Below, in pieces: positions 1-10,625 of a stretch of 30,174 bases of DNA; position 1 is the stretch's first letter; each line of letters starts with the position of its first letter. This DNA comes from Saccoglossus kowalevskii (taxonomy: Eukaryota; Hemichordata; Enteropneusta; Harrimaniidae): NCBI RefSeq assembly GCF_000003605.2, contig NW_003120923.1:50295-80468 (forward strand), written 5' to 3'. Below the pieces are notes generated by a model. The model was not told the DNA's origin. It did not search any database and worked only from the letters and a program-made list of their open reading frames with translations. A program made the position numbers and the translations under genes.

Positions 1-99
1 ATGACTCTATATGGTCACGGGATCTCAATAATATACACAACTCTAAAATCTTAAGTAATAGGTCAACCATACACAAGCAACCAATATTATTCGTGAGGG

Positions 100-1290
100 A
101 TTGGACTTAACCATATATACCATATATATACATGAGTTTTAAAGATATGCATATTTAAGGAGTTATATCACCATATATGGTCATCAAATACAAATTGGTT
201 ATTTTTCTTGTCCAATGCCTTCAATATAGCGTGGATCTGTCTTCAATAGTGTTCGAGATATTAGATACATGCATATATTATATAATGAGTTCGGTCATCG
301 AATACACTGGCCATTTCCTTTGTGTAATGCCTTCAATATAATGCACATGTCACTAACTTCAACAGTGCTTTAGATATTATAGACGTGCTTTATAATGAGT
401 TCCGTAACAATATATTGTCATCACATATGTTGGTTATTTCTCTTGCTCAATGGCTTTTGTGTAGGTTTGGTCACATGTCTGTATCTTTATTAGTAATCAC
501 ATAAATGGTTACATTTCTTTTTCAAATGCACTAGTTCTCAAGATATGTCTATGTTAAAAGACTATGAGTTCAGTGTGAGATGTAAGCCTCTCCTCTTCCC
601 CACAAACCATTGCAAACTATGGAAAATATTCATAAATGTTCTTCACCTGAACCGCTGGTTGTTGGCAGTACGATACAATACGAATTATGCAATAGATACA
701 AAAACAATACATTAAACAAAAAATAGCAGTACAATTCACATGACAGTGACATTACCAATGCATTTTTCCGAACCTAATTGAACTATTTTGGCATAGCATG
801 GCCTTCTACCATCTTATAAAATATTAGCAACAACTCCTGTACAATGCCTTCATACTGACACTAATTGTATTGTACAATCTGCAAAAGTGTTTTATATAAG
901 TCGTGCAAATTAATGAGATTACATGACAATATGTTGTCATCTGAAAAGTTAGTTCTATCTCATGTCCAATGTCTCGTTTTTTTCAGATTTGAATGCATGA
1001 TTCTGTCTGCAACATTGAATATAATAAAAAAAATAGCACTGGTTGCATGTTCTTATATGCAACAGTGCTTTACATGTTAAGGTATTTATCAAATCATGTC
1101 ACATCATATATGGTCATAAGCAATGGCGATCATATACCATGTCCACTGCCTTCATTAGAGCACTGATTGAAGAGGTTACATGTTTATTTGATAAGTTAGT
1201 CACTTATCATATTCAAACGCTTCAATGTTACATTGGTTGCATTTTCTTATCTGACACAGTGCTTGAGATATTGCACTAATGCTTATGTTC
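100..1290. repeat. Degenerate tandem satellite-like repeat, period about 115 bp
   Basis: Several word pairs recur in the same order. GGTCATCAAATACA (179-192) recurs as GGTCATCGAATACA (292-305). AATGCCTTCAATATA (near 214) recurs near 327, with looser copies near 450, 843 and 1144. A word like CAACAGTGCTTTAGATATT occurs near 242, 360, 878, 1058 and 1252. The first two copies are about 115-118 bp apart, and later spacing is larger and irregular. The copies are strongly diverged, so this is an old, decayed array. The short reading frames that cross it are not credible genes. Confidence 0.55.
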
Positions 1291-2133
1291 ATTATGAACA
1301 AACACAGCTCTGATGAACAAGAAATTGAACTTAGTTTCAGGTCGTGAGACTTGCACCTCAAGTTTGTGCATAAAATCAAAAGATGGCACTTTGATAATAC
1401 AGAAGAATAACATTTTGAGAAGATGGTCAGAATACATTGAAGAGCTGTTCCAAATTTGTTTTGGGAACAAACAGCAGTCACGAAGATAAAATTATACTAC
1501 TTATTCAATTTGAAAGAAACGTAACAAGGTGGTGAACAAGTTGGTATTGCTTGTATTTGCATGCTACGCCACCTTAGTTGTTGACTCAAGTAGACTCAAT
1601 TATTCGCCAGACTCTGACCAAAAACCTTGTCGACTCATAAATGACATTGTATGTCTGCAATGAGTTACTAAGTTTATATTCATATAATTCGTGACTAGAC
1701 AGTGAGGCAGTTCTATGATGTTTTTTATTGTACTGTGCAGAATTAGAGAAGCCCGATGGCAGGACATTTGAAGAACGGTGTTTGCTGGCTCAACAGCCAA
1801 TAGCACGTGCCATTCGGGCCTTTTTATATATACTATCAGTTCACACTTATATTATGCCAGTTTATTTATATGATATGTTCTGGTTGTACATATATATAAA
1901 AGTTCTCATCACAAAAAACTCTAATATAGTATAGTGGCCGTTTTTACGTGTTGACTGCTTCGTACTGAGCTGGTTTGGTGACTTAAATGTGCGACTGTTC
2001 ATACAAACAACTTTGGAATATTGGACATCGCTCCAAGATCCCCGCCAATGGATACTTGACTGAACACTTTTACTTGATGAACCGTAGGTTCATTGCTTAT
2101 ATTAAAACATTTCATTTTTACTTTTGGTTACAG
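1291..2133. other. Non-coding stretch upstream of the recombinase exons
   Basis: No gene is supported here. A possible splice acceptor (TACTGTGCAG) ends near 1740 and is followed by about 80 nt that can be read as a charged peptide, which might be an upstream exon of the gene at 2134. The reading is not recognisable and nothing confirms it. The rest is AT-rich sequence full of stops. Confidence 0.3.
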
Positions 2134-3617
2134 GTAAACGATCCAACCAGTCCTTTCAAAGAAAACTTAAGAAGGCTCTAGAAATGTTACCAGGAAAGAA
2201 GCGCGTTTATTTCAAAGCATGCCGGGAAGATACGCAGTTATTAACAAACAGTTCAGGTGGCAAACTGGTCCAGAAATACGGTATAAACGATGACCAACAA
2301 ACACTATTAACCACTACTGGTCAACTCGAAGAGCCATCGGCACCTCTCCTACATTGCGTAGAAATGCTCACTACTATCATCGACCTAAGAGAAACATCTA
2401 TCTCTTTAGAGAGCGGGAATTCTGTCAAAGCGGACTTCATGCAAGGGCATAAACATGCACCGTACTCCTTTGTGTCACAACCATACAGTGATTTAATGAC
2501 AAACCCTACTTCAGTAAAGCTAATATCGATGCATTCTTCAACATCTCCTCCTACTACAGGTTATTATTGTTATTTTGTCGTGATATGTACGCTATTGAAT
2601 TAAAAAAAAACATTTGAAGATTAGTACAACATATAAATAATTTTGCACAGCATTTCAATCTATTTTTGTTACATTAGAGTAGTATTTAATATTTGTTTTA
2701 ATCTAATTACAGGTTACTCGTATTTAGAACATCGTAACAACACCATGAAACAGACGGTCCTCAAGCCTCAAACCATATTTGATGGCAAATTGATCGAGAA
2801 TCTCGAGCAAATTCTTCAAGGACACCTTGCCCCAGCTGCAATTGCACGACAGAGACATGCATGGAAATGTTTTCTGAGCTTCACCTCCCAGTACAGCTCC
2901 ATTATATCTTTCGAAATTCCACTCTCTGTCCCCGTAATGGCATTGTTTATTTCGTATATGCGGGTCAAAGGTTACACCCAAACAACCATTGAGAATTACA
3001 GTTCTGCAATTAGTTATATGCATGTCGTTTTAGGTGTCAACAGCCCTGTCACAAGTTTTGTCATACAAAAAATTCTAGCTTCATTACAACAATGTCCAAT
3101 TGTGACTCGTCAATCTATCACACTGCCAATATTACACCGGCTTATTATAACTTTAGTCCAGACTAGAGGTGACACATACGCTGGAAGGTTATTCCGCTCA
3201 ATGTTTCTGTTTTCATTTCATGCACGTACACAAATTGAGGAAATAGCCATGACACAATCAACTAAAAATTGTCATTTAATACAACTAGATGACATTTTTT
3301 TTATTCCTAATCAGACTGAATCTTGTTCAGGCGCATTTAGCGGTATAAATCTTTGCCGACCTAACCAACCTTCGATAGTTATCTCATCCTCGGAAGACGA
3401 GCGATTCTGCCCCTTGGGGGCAATGCTGAAGTATCTTGAGTTACGGGGTCCAGAACCAGGGCCTCTTTTCTGCATTAATAGAATTGAGCCAGTTAATAAG
3501 AAGCACTATGTCTCAGTGTTCAAAGCTTGTATGCATATTTGTGGCCTGGACCCAAATTTGTACACGGGGTGTTTCAGTGCCATAAAAAGTGAACATAAAC
3601 CTACTGGTGGATTTTAA
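2134..3617 (+). CDS. Tyrosine recombinase/integrase-like gene, two exons, 5' incomplete, catalytic residues lost
   Basis: Two exons join in one frame: 2134-2559 and 2713-3617. The intron 2560-2712 is phase 1, with GT at 2560 and ACAG ending at 2712. An acceptor (GGTTACAG) before 2134, also phase 1, shows that an upstream exon is missing. Exon 1 encodes 142 polar residues without a recognised domain. Exon 2 begins as an N-terminal SAM-like core-binding domain (ARQRHAWKCFLSF, then helices to about 3080). The catalytic-domain fold follows (RSMFLFSFHA near 3200; CPLGAMLKYLELRGPEPGPLF near 3410-3470; CGLDPNLYTG near 3540-3569). In this family FHA is normally followed by a segment ending in Arg-Ile-Gly-Glu. 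Here it reads FHARTQIEEI, so the box I Arg aligns with Gln (codon CAA, 3231-3233). After LYTG the expected His-x-x-Arg box is replaced by CFSAIKSEH and a stop, so the last 50 or so residues with the nucleophilic Tyr are absent. Related XerD/Crypton/DIRS-type recombinases cut and rejoin DNA. This copy should not. It is either a decaying transposon gene or a domesticated DNA-binding remnant. Confidence 0.7.
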
Positions 3618-5549
3618 CCATGAATACTTTAGTATGACACATGTATGTGTCTGTAAATTTTGGGGATATAGCGGTTTAATGCATGCATGTTTAGGTTGAT
3701 ATTGTTATTACATGTTTGCTCATTATTTGTTCAGTAAATATTTAGTAATTCATTAATTATTATCTTTACAATATATTCAAAGATGTTAAAATCGGGTGTG
3801 CTTGGTTTATAGCGTCACAGAATAAAATACTGTCCAAGCATTTAGACATATCTTTATTAATAAAGTTATCGAGGTCTACACCAAATCAAATGCGTCACTG
3901 TCGTACCTTTCTTTCTATTTTCGAAAACAGCCTTCGCGGTGATACGAATCATAGTCTGGTCGCACGGTTTCATATCCGTTCATCCCTTTCTTCATTAATA
4001 TGTGGAGTTAATGGGCTGGAACCTCATACCGTGAAAACATATGATGCAAATAAGCTACTATAGACAGCCTATGATAGTACCCCAATATACACGTTGTTAT
4101 TGAGTAGTGGCAGAGATAACACACAGGGACTTTCTGAACTTGCAACTGTTGGATGAATTATTACTCGGTCAAAGATATCATGTTTTGAAGTGTGAATACA
4201 ATAACTAACAGATTGTTTGCTAAATGTTTGGGGCGGCAATGCCATAAGTTTAGGAGAATGATGAATGATTTAGGGAAGATACTATATACACAAACAAATT
4301 AATAACGGCAAGTAAAGCCATAAAATTATTCACAAATAGATAAACAAAACATAAAATATGAACAAAAAATGAGCCTAAATACCTTTATTCAATTTTGATC
4401 AGAATGTAGTTTACTAAAATGAACACTTTGTACATGATTGCTATGTTTGCGGTCGAATATCAAATAGGAGCTGGTACATATCAAATACTTGCATACTAGT
4501 ATACTTAATGAACATAAAGTATTTTTCAATCATGTTTTGTTTTGTCATATTAGCTTACTCACATTGATTGAAACTATGTATGCTTGTGTATATACATGAC
4601 TTTTAATAGTTTATAATATCTTATTCAATAATTAATTAATGTAATAATTTTTCTGTAAGAAAGTTAGTTTTGATTTAATTATCCCAATTAATTTGATGTT
4701 AGGCTAATAATTACCACACAGGTATTCTAGATCATGTATATACGGCATAAAATTCTACAAATTATTCATGTTTTGCATATTTGTATAATTTCACGTGGAA
4801 ACTAGCAAATAAGTTTACGTTATCTGATTTATTCAAATGAGAGTCATTTTCAATCATTTTTGAGGGATATTGTTTAAAATTGCATATATAATTCAAATAA
4901 AATATATTTCCGTTTTCTTATTAATTGCATATGGAATAAATGTTCGTAACAGAGGTTCTGACACAAACGCGAAGATTGGCACGAGAGGGCGCCGTACGGT
5001 TTAGATTTTGGGGTAATAAGGTCCTTTTTACGAATAGATGAAATTGTTTCAGCGATTTCTTTGCAGAATAATTCTCAACAAAATTTAGAAACATTACACA
5101 GACATATACAGATTTCAAAATTATGTCTTCAGCTGTGTTACCTAGTATGTATTATTCTTATACAAAGATTGAATGAAATCGCTCTGTTTATTTCCGATAA
5201 AACGTTTCCGAGCATATTTAACCTCTGGAAATGAGCAAATAGGTACACAAACATGAAACTGAGAATGGATATTTACGAGCAATACTATTGCAATTTTTTT
5301 TGGTGGTTTCATAATGTTTAATGATGTCATTGAACCTATATTGTTAATAGTTTCGCGCATAATGGAATGTCGCATTGCCAGTCAATCTTTCCTAGGAATC
5401 TTTCCAAGGAATATTTCACTTTTAGTTTCACCTCCGTCATCTACTACTTTTAAGTGTCCTTTATATCTCGTTTTCTGGTTGCATGACAACATACATTTGA
5501 CCGTGTTATCTTAAGTTAAGTAACAAGTAACTTGTTGGATCTTGATTTG
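3618..5549. other. AT-rich non-coding DNA with one unexplained open stretch (3749-4063)
   Basis: No confirmed gene. A 104-codon stop-free stretch runs from 3749 to the stop at 4061-4063 on the + strand. Its only ATG is at 3890. Its end reads GLEPHTVKTYDANKLL, which resembles the start of the SAM-like core-binding domain of tyrosine recombinases (typically G-L-x-P-x-T-x-x-x-Y), so it may be a second recombinase fragment. Around 5142-5515 the minus strand carries two same-frame open pieces separated by one stop, unrecognised. The remainder shows nothing beyond AT-rich sequence. Confidence 0.3.
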
Positions 5550-5551
5550 TT

Positions 5552-5764
5552 AATTTATATGGTTGGGTTGCCAACAGCAGAAAAACAAACCCCAAATAAT
5601 AATAGTTCAGAATCTGCCACCCTCGTTTTCGCATTGAAACTTTTTTGCGAAACAAAATAGTATAAGTGAAGAAACCTGGTAACATGTTGCTTAGATTCAT
5701 GGGCGAGTACATTTTGATATTTATAATTTTGTTGCCAATAGCAAGAAATGAAACCCAAAAATGA
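5552..5764. repeat. Short direct repeat pair about 167 bp apart
   Basis: About 46 bp recurs imperfectly. The first copy (5552-5600) contains GGTTGCCAACAGCAG, followed by an A-rich run and AACCCCAAATAA. The second (5719-5764) contains TGTTGCCAATAGCAAGAAA, then AACCCAAAAATGAA. The order of elements is the same, with several substitutions and small gaps. It may be the remains of a 167-bp tandem duplication. Confidence 0.4.
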
Positions 5765-5856
5765 ATTTATTTTGCATGAAAATGAATGAAAATAATATCA
5801 TTAATATTTAAACTGCCTCCATTATTTTGTTGAATATGACATGTGATTTAAGGGAT

Positions 5857-6060
5857 CTTGCTGGCACTTGCAATCTCCAGCAACATAATTGGTATCTTGC
5901 TAGCACTTTACGCCATCATTAACTTTACCTTGCTGGCAGCGCCCACCTCCAGAAACATTTACAGTACCCAGTTGGCATTCGCCTCATCCAGCAAAGTTCA
6001 TGGTACCTTGCTGGCACTGCTCGCCAACAACATGTGCTATACCCTACTGGCACCACCCCA
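5857..6060. repeat. 39-bp minisatellite, about 5.5 copies, length changes all in threes
   Basis: Units start at CTTGCTGGCAC or a close variant: 5857-5895 (39 bp), 5896-5928 (33), 5929-5967 (39), 5968-6006 (39), 6007-6042 (36), then a partial unit to 6060. The consensus is roughly CTTGCTGGCACTNGCC followed by CATCCAGCAACAT and ending GGTAC. Every unit length is a multiple of three and no frameshift occurs between units. Both strands therefore keep a long frame. The + strand gives an LLAL-type 11-13 residue repeat, and the minus strand gives a Cys/Trp-rich repeat. No flanking gene structure is visible, so coding status is unknown. Confidence 0.7.
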
Positions 6061-6379
6061 ATAGTTGTTAGTCCTCGGGCCGAATGTGCTTGTATATTAA
6101 TCGGCAAACGGCGTTTGAAAGAAATGCCGCATTTCATAATTAATATCAAGGGAAAGTATGTTCTCGGGCGTTTGCTAATTTAGTATACTAAAACATTCAG
6201 ACCTTAGGACTGTGAAGAGTCTATTATTATATGTATCGCTGAAGAAGTGAAGATCCTGTACAAGTATTTCACGGAACACTATCATTCCGCCAATCATCGT
6301 CATTGCTTGTGACATGGAGTGAATGTTGTTTGCAAAAACTGCCAAAGAATATATTCACATGATGTTAGAATAATAACTA

Positions 6380-6850
6380 TTGAGTTTTAATTGTTCTGAC
6401 TGCAACATCAAACATTTGTCTTTCCTGGCCGGATCTCGGCTATTGGCCGCCAAGTTGATAAGCCAAGGGTTTTCAATTCCTCGACTTAAACGTGCATTTA
6501 AGAAGTTTATTGGTCACGATCATGATTTGGTAGCTTCCTATTGGATTTATGTCTGTAACATGATTGCAGATTTGTTAATTGATCGATGTATGTTGTCGTG
6601 TTTGTCCTTATGACTTGGTGTGGTTGTTTGTCCAGTAAACTTGATTTTACATTTTTTCCCTGACATGACTTTGGAACATCATGGCGGGTGTGGCATGCCA
6701 TCAGCAGATGCTTACCTTTCACGTGTACCTGGTCTGAAACCCTTGTGGGGGTTTGTGATTTTCCGCTTCCGTCAATTTTGTCGCAATATCTTTCCTAGAC
6801 TACTGATATTCGGAGATTGGCTTATTGGTACTACTATAATTCTTGAATAA
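6380..6850 (+). mobile_element. 3' remnant of a reverse-transcriptase retroelement
   Basis: Codons 6380-6610 contain FLAGSRLLAAKLISQGF, followed by IPRLKRAFKKFIGHDHDLV and ASY. This pattern (small basic helix, F-K-K-F, then H-x-x-L-V-x-x-Y) is, from memory, typical of the C-terminal tail of reverse-transcriptase ORFs that are very common in bivalve and other marine invertebrate genomes. After the stop, GGCGGGTG (6683-6690), GCAGATGCTTACC (6705-6717), ACCTGGTCTG (6728-6737) and GGGGGTTTGTG (6747-6757) occur in the order I recall for the conserved 3' untranslated part of those elements. The polymerase domain itself is absent, so this is a 5'-truncated copy. There is no clear poly(A) end or target duplication. 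The element class is not assigned. Confidence 0.5.
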
Positions 6851-8499
6851 CAGAATACGCTCATTCATAATCCATAAATAAAGGTCTGACATTTATCCCT
6901 CTTGATAAATACATGTAAGCTGATAGTAACCAGGTAAGACTTGATATGAAGCACAAGCTCCAAAACATGATCAGACTTAGGAAGATGGAATATATTAGAC
7001 ATTCTTACCTTTCTCATTTCAATCCCAAACTAAACACTCCTGTACTAGCCACTTTTTTCACATTCCAAATTTATCGAATTTAGACAATTATATCTATCAC
7101 AGTGCAAGGCCTGCTCATTGATATTGAGAGGGACACCCACAGAACTCACACTGGACAGGGGTTCTTCACTGCTAGAAAGTGGTGGACAAGACAATACTTC
7201 TGGAAATGAGCTACGCACACTCCAAAATATCAATTCTCAAAATAATGATAAGAAACAAACAGAATAATACAATGATTAAATTCAATAAATTAGGGGATTA
7301 TCCAGGAAAGTGTGCATCGGTAATAACAGTTCCAGGATGTGGTATTTGATGGCAGTCAATGGCTTCTTGTTACTCAACAACGGAGAGATACAGATGTCTT
7401 GCTTGCAGAGGAACACTGTTATTGTGGGTGGCACTACTGCTAGAAGGAGATTGCAGAGGAGCTCATACAAGTCTCACAGAATGATGATAGAAGCCTGTAT
7501 AATTTTTCTCACAATATCACAGCAGCAACACACAAAATACTCAATTGAAATGGTGAAACACAATTTAGCCTATTTATAGAGCACAATTGTAAACAAGTAT
7601 AATCGGCCAATCACCTTTATGAGAGTTATCACACGGCAATGCAATGCACACCGTTACTTCTCATGATTCCATGCACATTTCTACTTAAACGTTTGAGGTA
7701 ATACAAAAAAAACATGTAGAATGTAGGATGCTGGCAATATCAACCATATACAAAATCTTAGGAACAAATATCTCACATCTTGCATAAAAACTGACAGAAA
7801 ATTCATCAAAAAAATGAATGAAGGAAAAACAAAAATTGTGCACAGTTTTTTCTTCGATTGCCCAACCAAGAGTTTCGTGACATGAGGCTAGGTGAGTAGG
7901 TGCCATACGCGCGTGTGACTCATGTCGACGCTCGGTACATGATTACTTTTATTTAACATAATATTTGCCATGCCTTTTATTCGACGTTATTTATCAGTTT
8001 TTATTTGTTATAATGAGCCACAACAACGTTTCTTAATTCAAAGCACTTCCGACCTACAGCTCCACCATTCTCGGGATATTAGACGTCACGGAGTTAGTGT
8101 ACAATAGGGGTTTGTAGTAATCTTTTGAAATAACAGTTTTCATGATACAAATTGTGCATACACATTATTTTCGCGATGAATAAACTTCACAGTGACCTTA
8201 ATCATTTGAAAAAAAGCCTACACTCCCATTGCCCGCAAGTCCGAATTGGCGAACTAATAAATACGGGATTGCCGTCATCGTGAATGCACATTTTGTTACG
8301 CATTATTAATAAAAGGGGTCAATTCTACATAAAAATGTAGAGTTTGCTCACCAAGAATCCAATGGAATCTTGACAGATTCGCTAATTTGCCGAATTTGAT
8401 CGTGATGGAGGTTGGAATAGATTAGCACTTAACTGTATTCAGTTTGTGTGTTGTTTTTTCTAAGGAAAATGATTGATCACTGTTTAAATTCGAATAATT
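6851..8499. other. Non-coding stretch with a promoter-like motif on the minus strand
   Basis: No gene is established. The minus strand has a CCAAT/TATA arrangement at 7571-7611 and two short serine- or leucine-rich reading frames below it (7470-7282 and 7233-7045). The second follows an acceptor-like TTTCCAG. Neither is recognisable. From 7620 to 8499 I see only AT-rich DNA. Confidence 0.3.
7571..7611 (-). promoter_or_regulatory. Candidate CCAAT + TATA promoter, minus strand
   Basis: Read on the minus strand, ATTGG (7611-7607) lies about 29 bp upstream of TATAAATA (7578-7571), with a GC-poor region downstream. The order and spacing suit an RNA polymerase II core promoter. No convincing gene follows, so this rests on motifs alone in AT-rich DNA, where TATA matches are frequent. 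Confidence 0.2.
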
Positions 8500-8504
8500 C
8501 TGAA

Positions 8505-8585
8505 GCTATGACGTCACTCTGGTGGTAGAGTTCTCGCCTTGGGGCTTTCGAGGTCAGTCGACGACCCCCTGTGCCATAACGCCGG
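8505..8585 (+). repeat. tRNA-like patch, possible tRNA-derived SINE head or tRNA pseudogene
   Basis: GGTGGTAGAGTTCTCGCC (8521-8538) is close to the D-arm/A-box region of glycine tRNA genes. About 14 bp downstream, GGTCAGTCGACGACC (8552-8566) sits where the B box (GGTTCGANNCC) would be expected, but it is interrupted. No acceptor stem closes and the anticodon loop cannot be drawn, so this is not a working tRNA gene. A SINE head or a decayed tRNA are both possible. Confidence 0.3.
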
Positions 8586-9442
8586 ATACATGTTCTACAC
8601 CAATGCCGACATCACCTGATAAGTAGCTCATTGAAAACCCTGCAAAATGTCATCATCAAACTAGACGCATTTTGAATGTGAATAATTAATGAGAACTATT
8701 CATGATATAATTGCTTGATGTATAAATCGAAACAGTACATCGGCTAGAGGAAACGTTCAGCATGTGTCGTCAACTGGAGCTAGAACCAATAATGGCGTCC
8801 GTGTCCACTCACTCGGATAAATATAATTATCTAATTATCGGTGAAATGCGTACACTATGAACGATTTCAAAATGATAATCATCGCCAAACTAACATATGA
8901 CGCATCATAAAAAAACGGCAAAACTATTATGTTACCAATGCAAACTTAAAGATATAAAGACAAAAATAAAGCACAATCATGCATTAACCAACAATATTTG
9001 AAAAAATGAGATAACACACCAAGAAATTTAAAACGTTCTGAAGATATGGTGCTCCAAATAAACAGATAAACACGTTTGCCAAATTCAGTCATTTCAGAAT
9101 GGCGCTGTGTGCGATATCGTCACTTCCATCAGGCTGACCGCTGGTCAGCGCACGTGATAACAGAGCATTGTCTCAGCAGCAGGACGAGTGGTCTACCGTG
9201 TTTTGACACGTGACGTTTACATCATACGGCGAACAAGACCTTGACTCGACTTAGCCAAAAACTGTTGTCTGGGACTACATAACCTAAACAATTCTGAAGT
9301 CACGGAACGCTTTTTAGTCACTGGATTCAACATTATGCTGACGAAAGGGATGCAGCCAGGGCATGTTTCTCAGCGATTCAAACAGAATTTGTAGTTGTTG
9401 ATACTTTTCCGAAAATAGCATCCTTAGAATTACATTGCGGGG
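8586..9442. other. Non-coding flank of the foldback element
   Basis: No gene is seen. One perfect short hairpin, GCTGACC-GCT-GGTCAGC (9133-9149), is followed directly by the E-box CACGTG (9151-9156). A further CACGTGACG occurs near 9208. The segment around 9100-9250 is GC-richer than its surroundings. Confidence 0.4.
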
Positions 9443-9699
9443 CATATATAAAATAGATTTGAATACGAGGTCGTAACGAGGTCACCGTGAATACATTTGC
9501 ATAAATTACCATCAATTTTTTTATTATTATTTTTTGTAATTATTTTTTAAATTAGATTTTTTAATTATTTTTTTAATTATTTTTTTTAATTCGACGAGCA
9601 TGGACGCCACGAAAGATTTTTGGCGCTCACACACACTCACACGCACACATACGCTAATAAATGCACGTCATTTTGCACAAAAGAAGTAAACAAGAATGT

Positions 9700-9885
9700 A
9701 TTTTTTTAACGCCACGAAAAAAACGTACCATGTGAGTAAAGAAAATAGTTGCGTAGTGTGTAAATGTTTAACGTGATTAAATATTTTAACACTTCGAAAA
9801 ATACGTACATACATGTAAATGTGTGGCGTGGTTCAATTTATTTTTAACGCCACGAAAAAATACGAGTACATAAACGATTCGATTA
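9700..9885. repeat. Sub-terminal repeats inside the left arm
   Basis: Three diverged units begin near 9708, 9790 and 9847 with TTAACGCCACGAAAAAA or TTAACACTTCGAAAAAT. Each is followed by ACGTAC-like and TGTAAATGTGTGGCGTGG-like words. The same pattern occurs inverted in the right arm at about 11225-11410. The unit length varies between roughly 57 and 82 bp. Confidence 0.5.
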
Positions 9886-10298
9886 AAACACAGAGAAGAG
9901 AAAAGTCAATAATAGTAAACAGTGATAAATAAAAGAAAATAATTCATTCTATATATACATATTTTGTTCATTTTTACATTTCTTACTTCCTTTCAATGAG
10001 TCAAGCAGTCTGTACACTTTTTTCATTCCATCACTCTAATCTGTCGTAGAAAAAAAAGAGAGAGAGAGAATAATATTAAAAATCGATAGTTATATAAAGA
10101 GTGTATAAGTTAGGGTTGGAAATTTAAAAGTATTAGTCACAGTAAAACTGCGGTCATAAATCCGGTAAAATGTGAAGTATGCAAAGTCGGTTGATCGACG
10201 TACGTTTTTTTTTTCAAAACTGGCGGACTACGCTGCGTTGAGTTAAAATATATATTTATCTGATCGTTTCACAGAATGAGTTTACGGGCGTAACGTAG

Positions 10299-10625
10299 CA
10301 ATTTTCGTTTCCCCCAGCGAAGAAGGTACGTCCTCACCTGCTTGCCAAAGATTCAACGGCAGTAGACCAAGTTTATCCTTTCGTGAAGGGTCATCTCATT
10401 AATACAGGACGTATTGGCCATACATGGCTTGAAATCAGAGTATTCGATGATTGTAGATCCACGTACGAGAAATCTTTTAAATTCCATGACATGACTACTG
10501 TACGAGTCAAAATAGTCTTTGTGGTAAGGGTATTTCAGACAGAAAGTGGCCCAATGCGTTCCAGCCCGAGAATATCACCAGTTATTGATACGAGCGATGT
10601 GTATTACTCCAAAGCACACTCGTGA
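10299..10625 (+). other. Exon-like reading frame inside the foldback loop
   Basis: The frame is open for 108 codons after the TAG at 10296-10298 and ends with a TGA at 10623-10625. It includes a good acceptor (TTTCCCCCAG ending at 10317) and a strong donor (GTGGTAAGG; GT at 10524). The implied exon is 10318-10523, 206 nt. It reads KKVRPHLLAKDSTAVDQVYP, then FVKGHLINTGRIGHTWLEIR and VFDDC, a mixed-composition protein unlike the AT-driven chance ORFs nearby. A second GTACGT donor-like word is at 10326. I do not recognise the family. It could be an exon captured from a host gene, or the relic of the element's own gene. The minus-strand ORF 10966-10658 in the same loop also follows an acceptor-like ATGTCCAG but looks weaker. 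Confidence 0.4.

Noticed and set aside
5142-5515. Minus-strand same-frame pieces separated by one stop, as a pseudogene
   Set aside because: No recognisable domain, and the + strand of the same interval is also open, which points to composition and not coding.
8521-8566. Functional tRNA-Gly gene
   Set aside because: The B box is interrupted and the acceptor and anticodon stems do not form.
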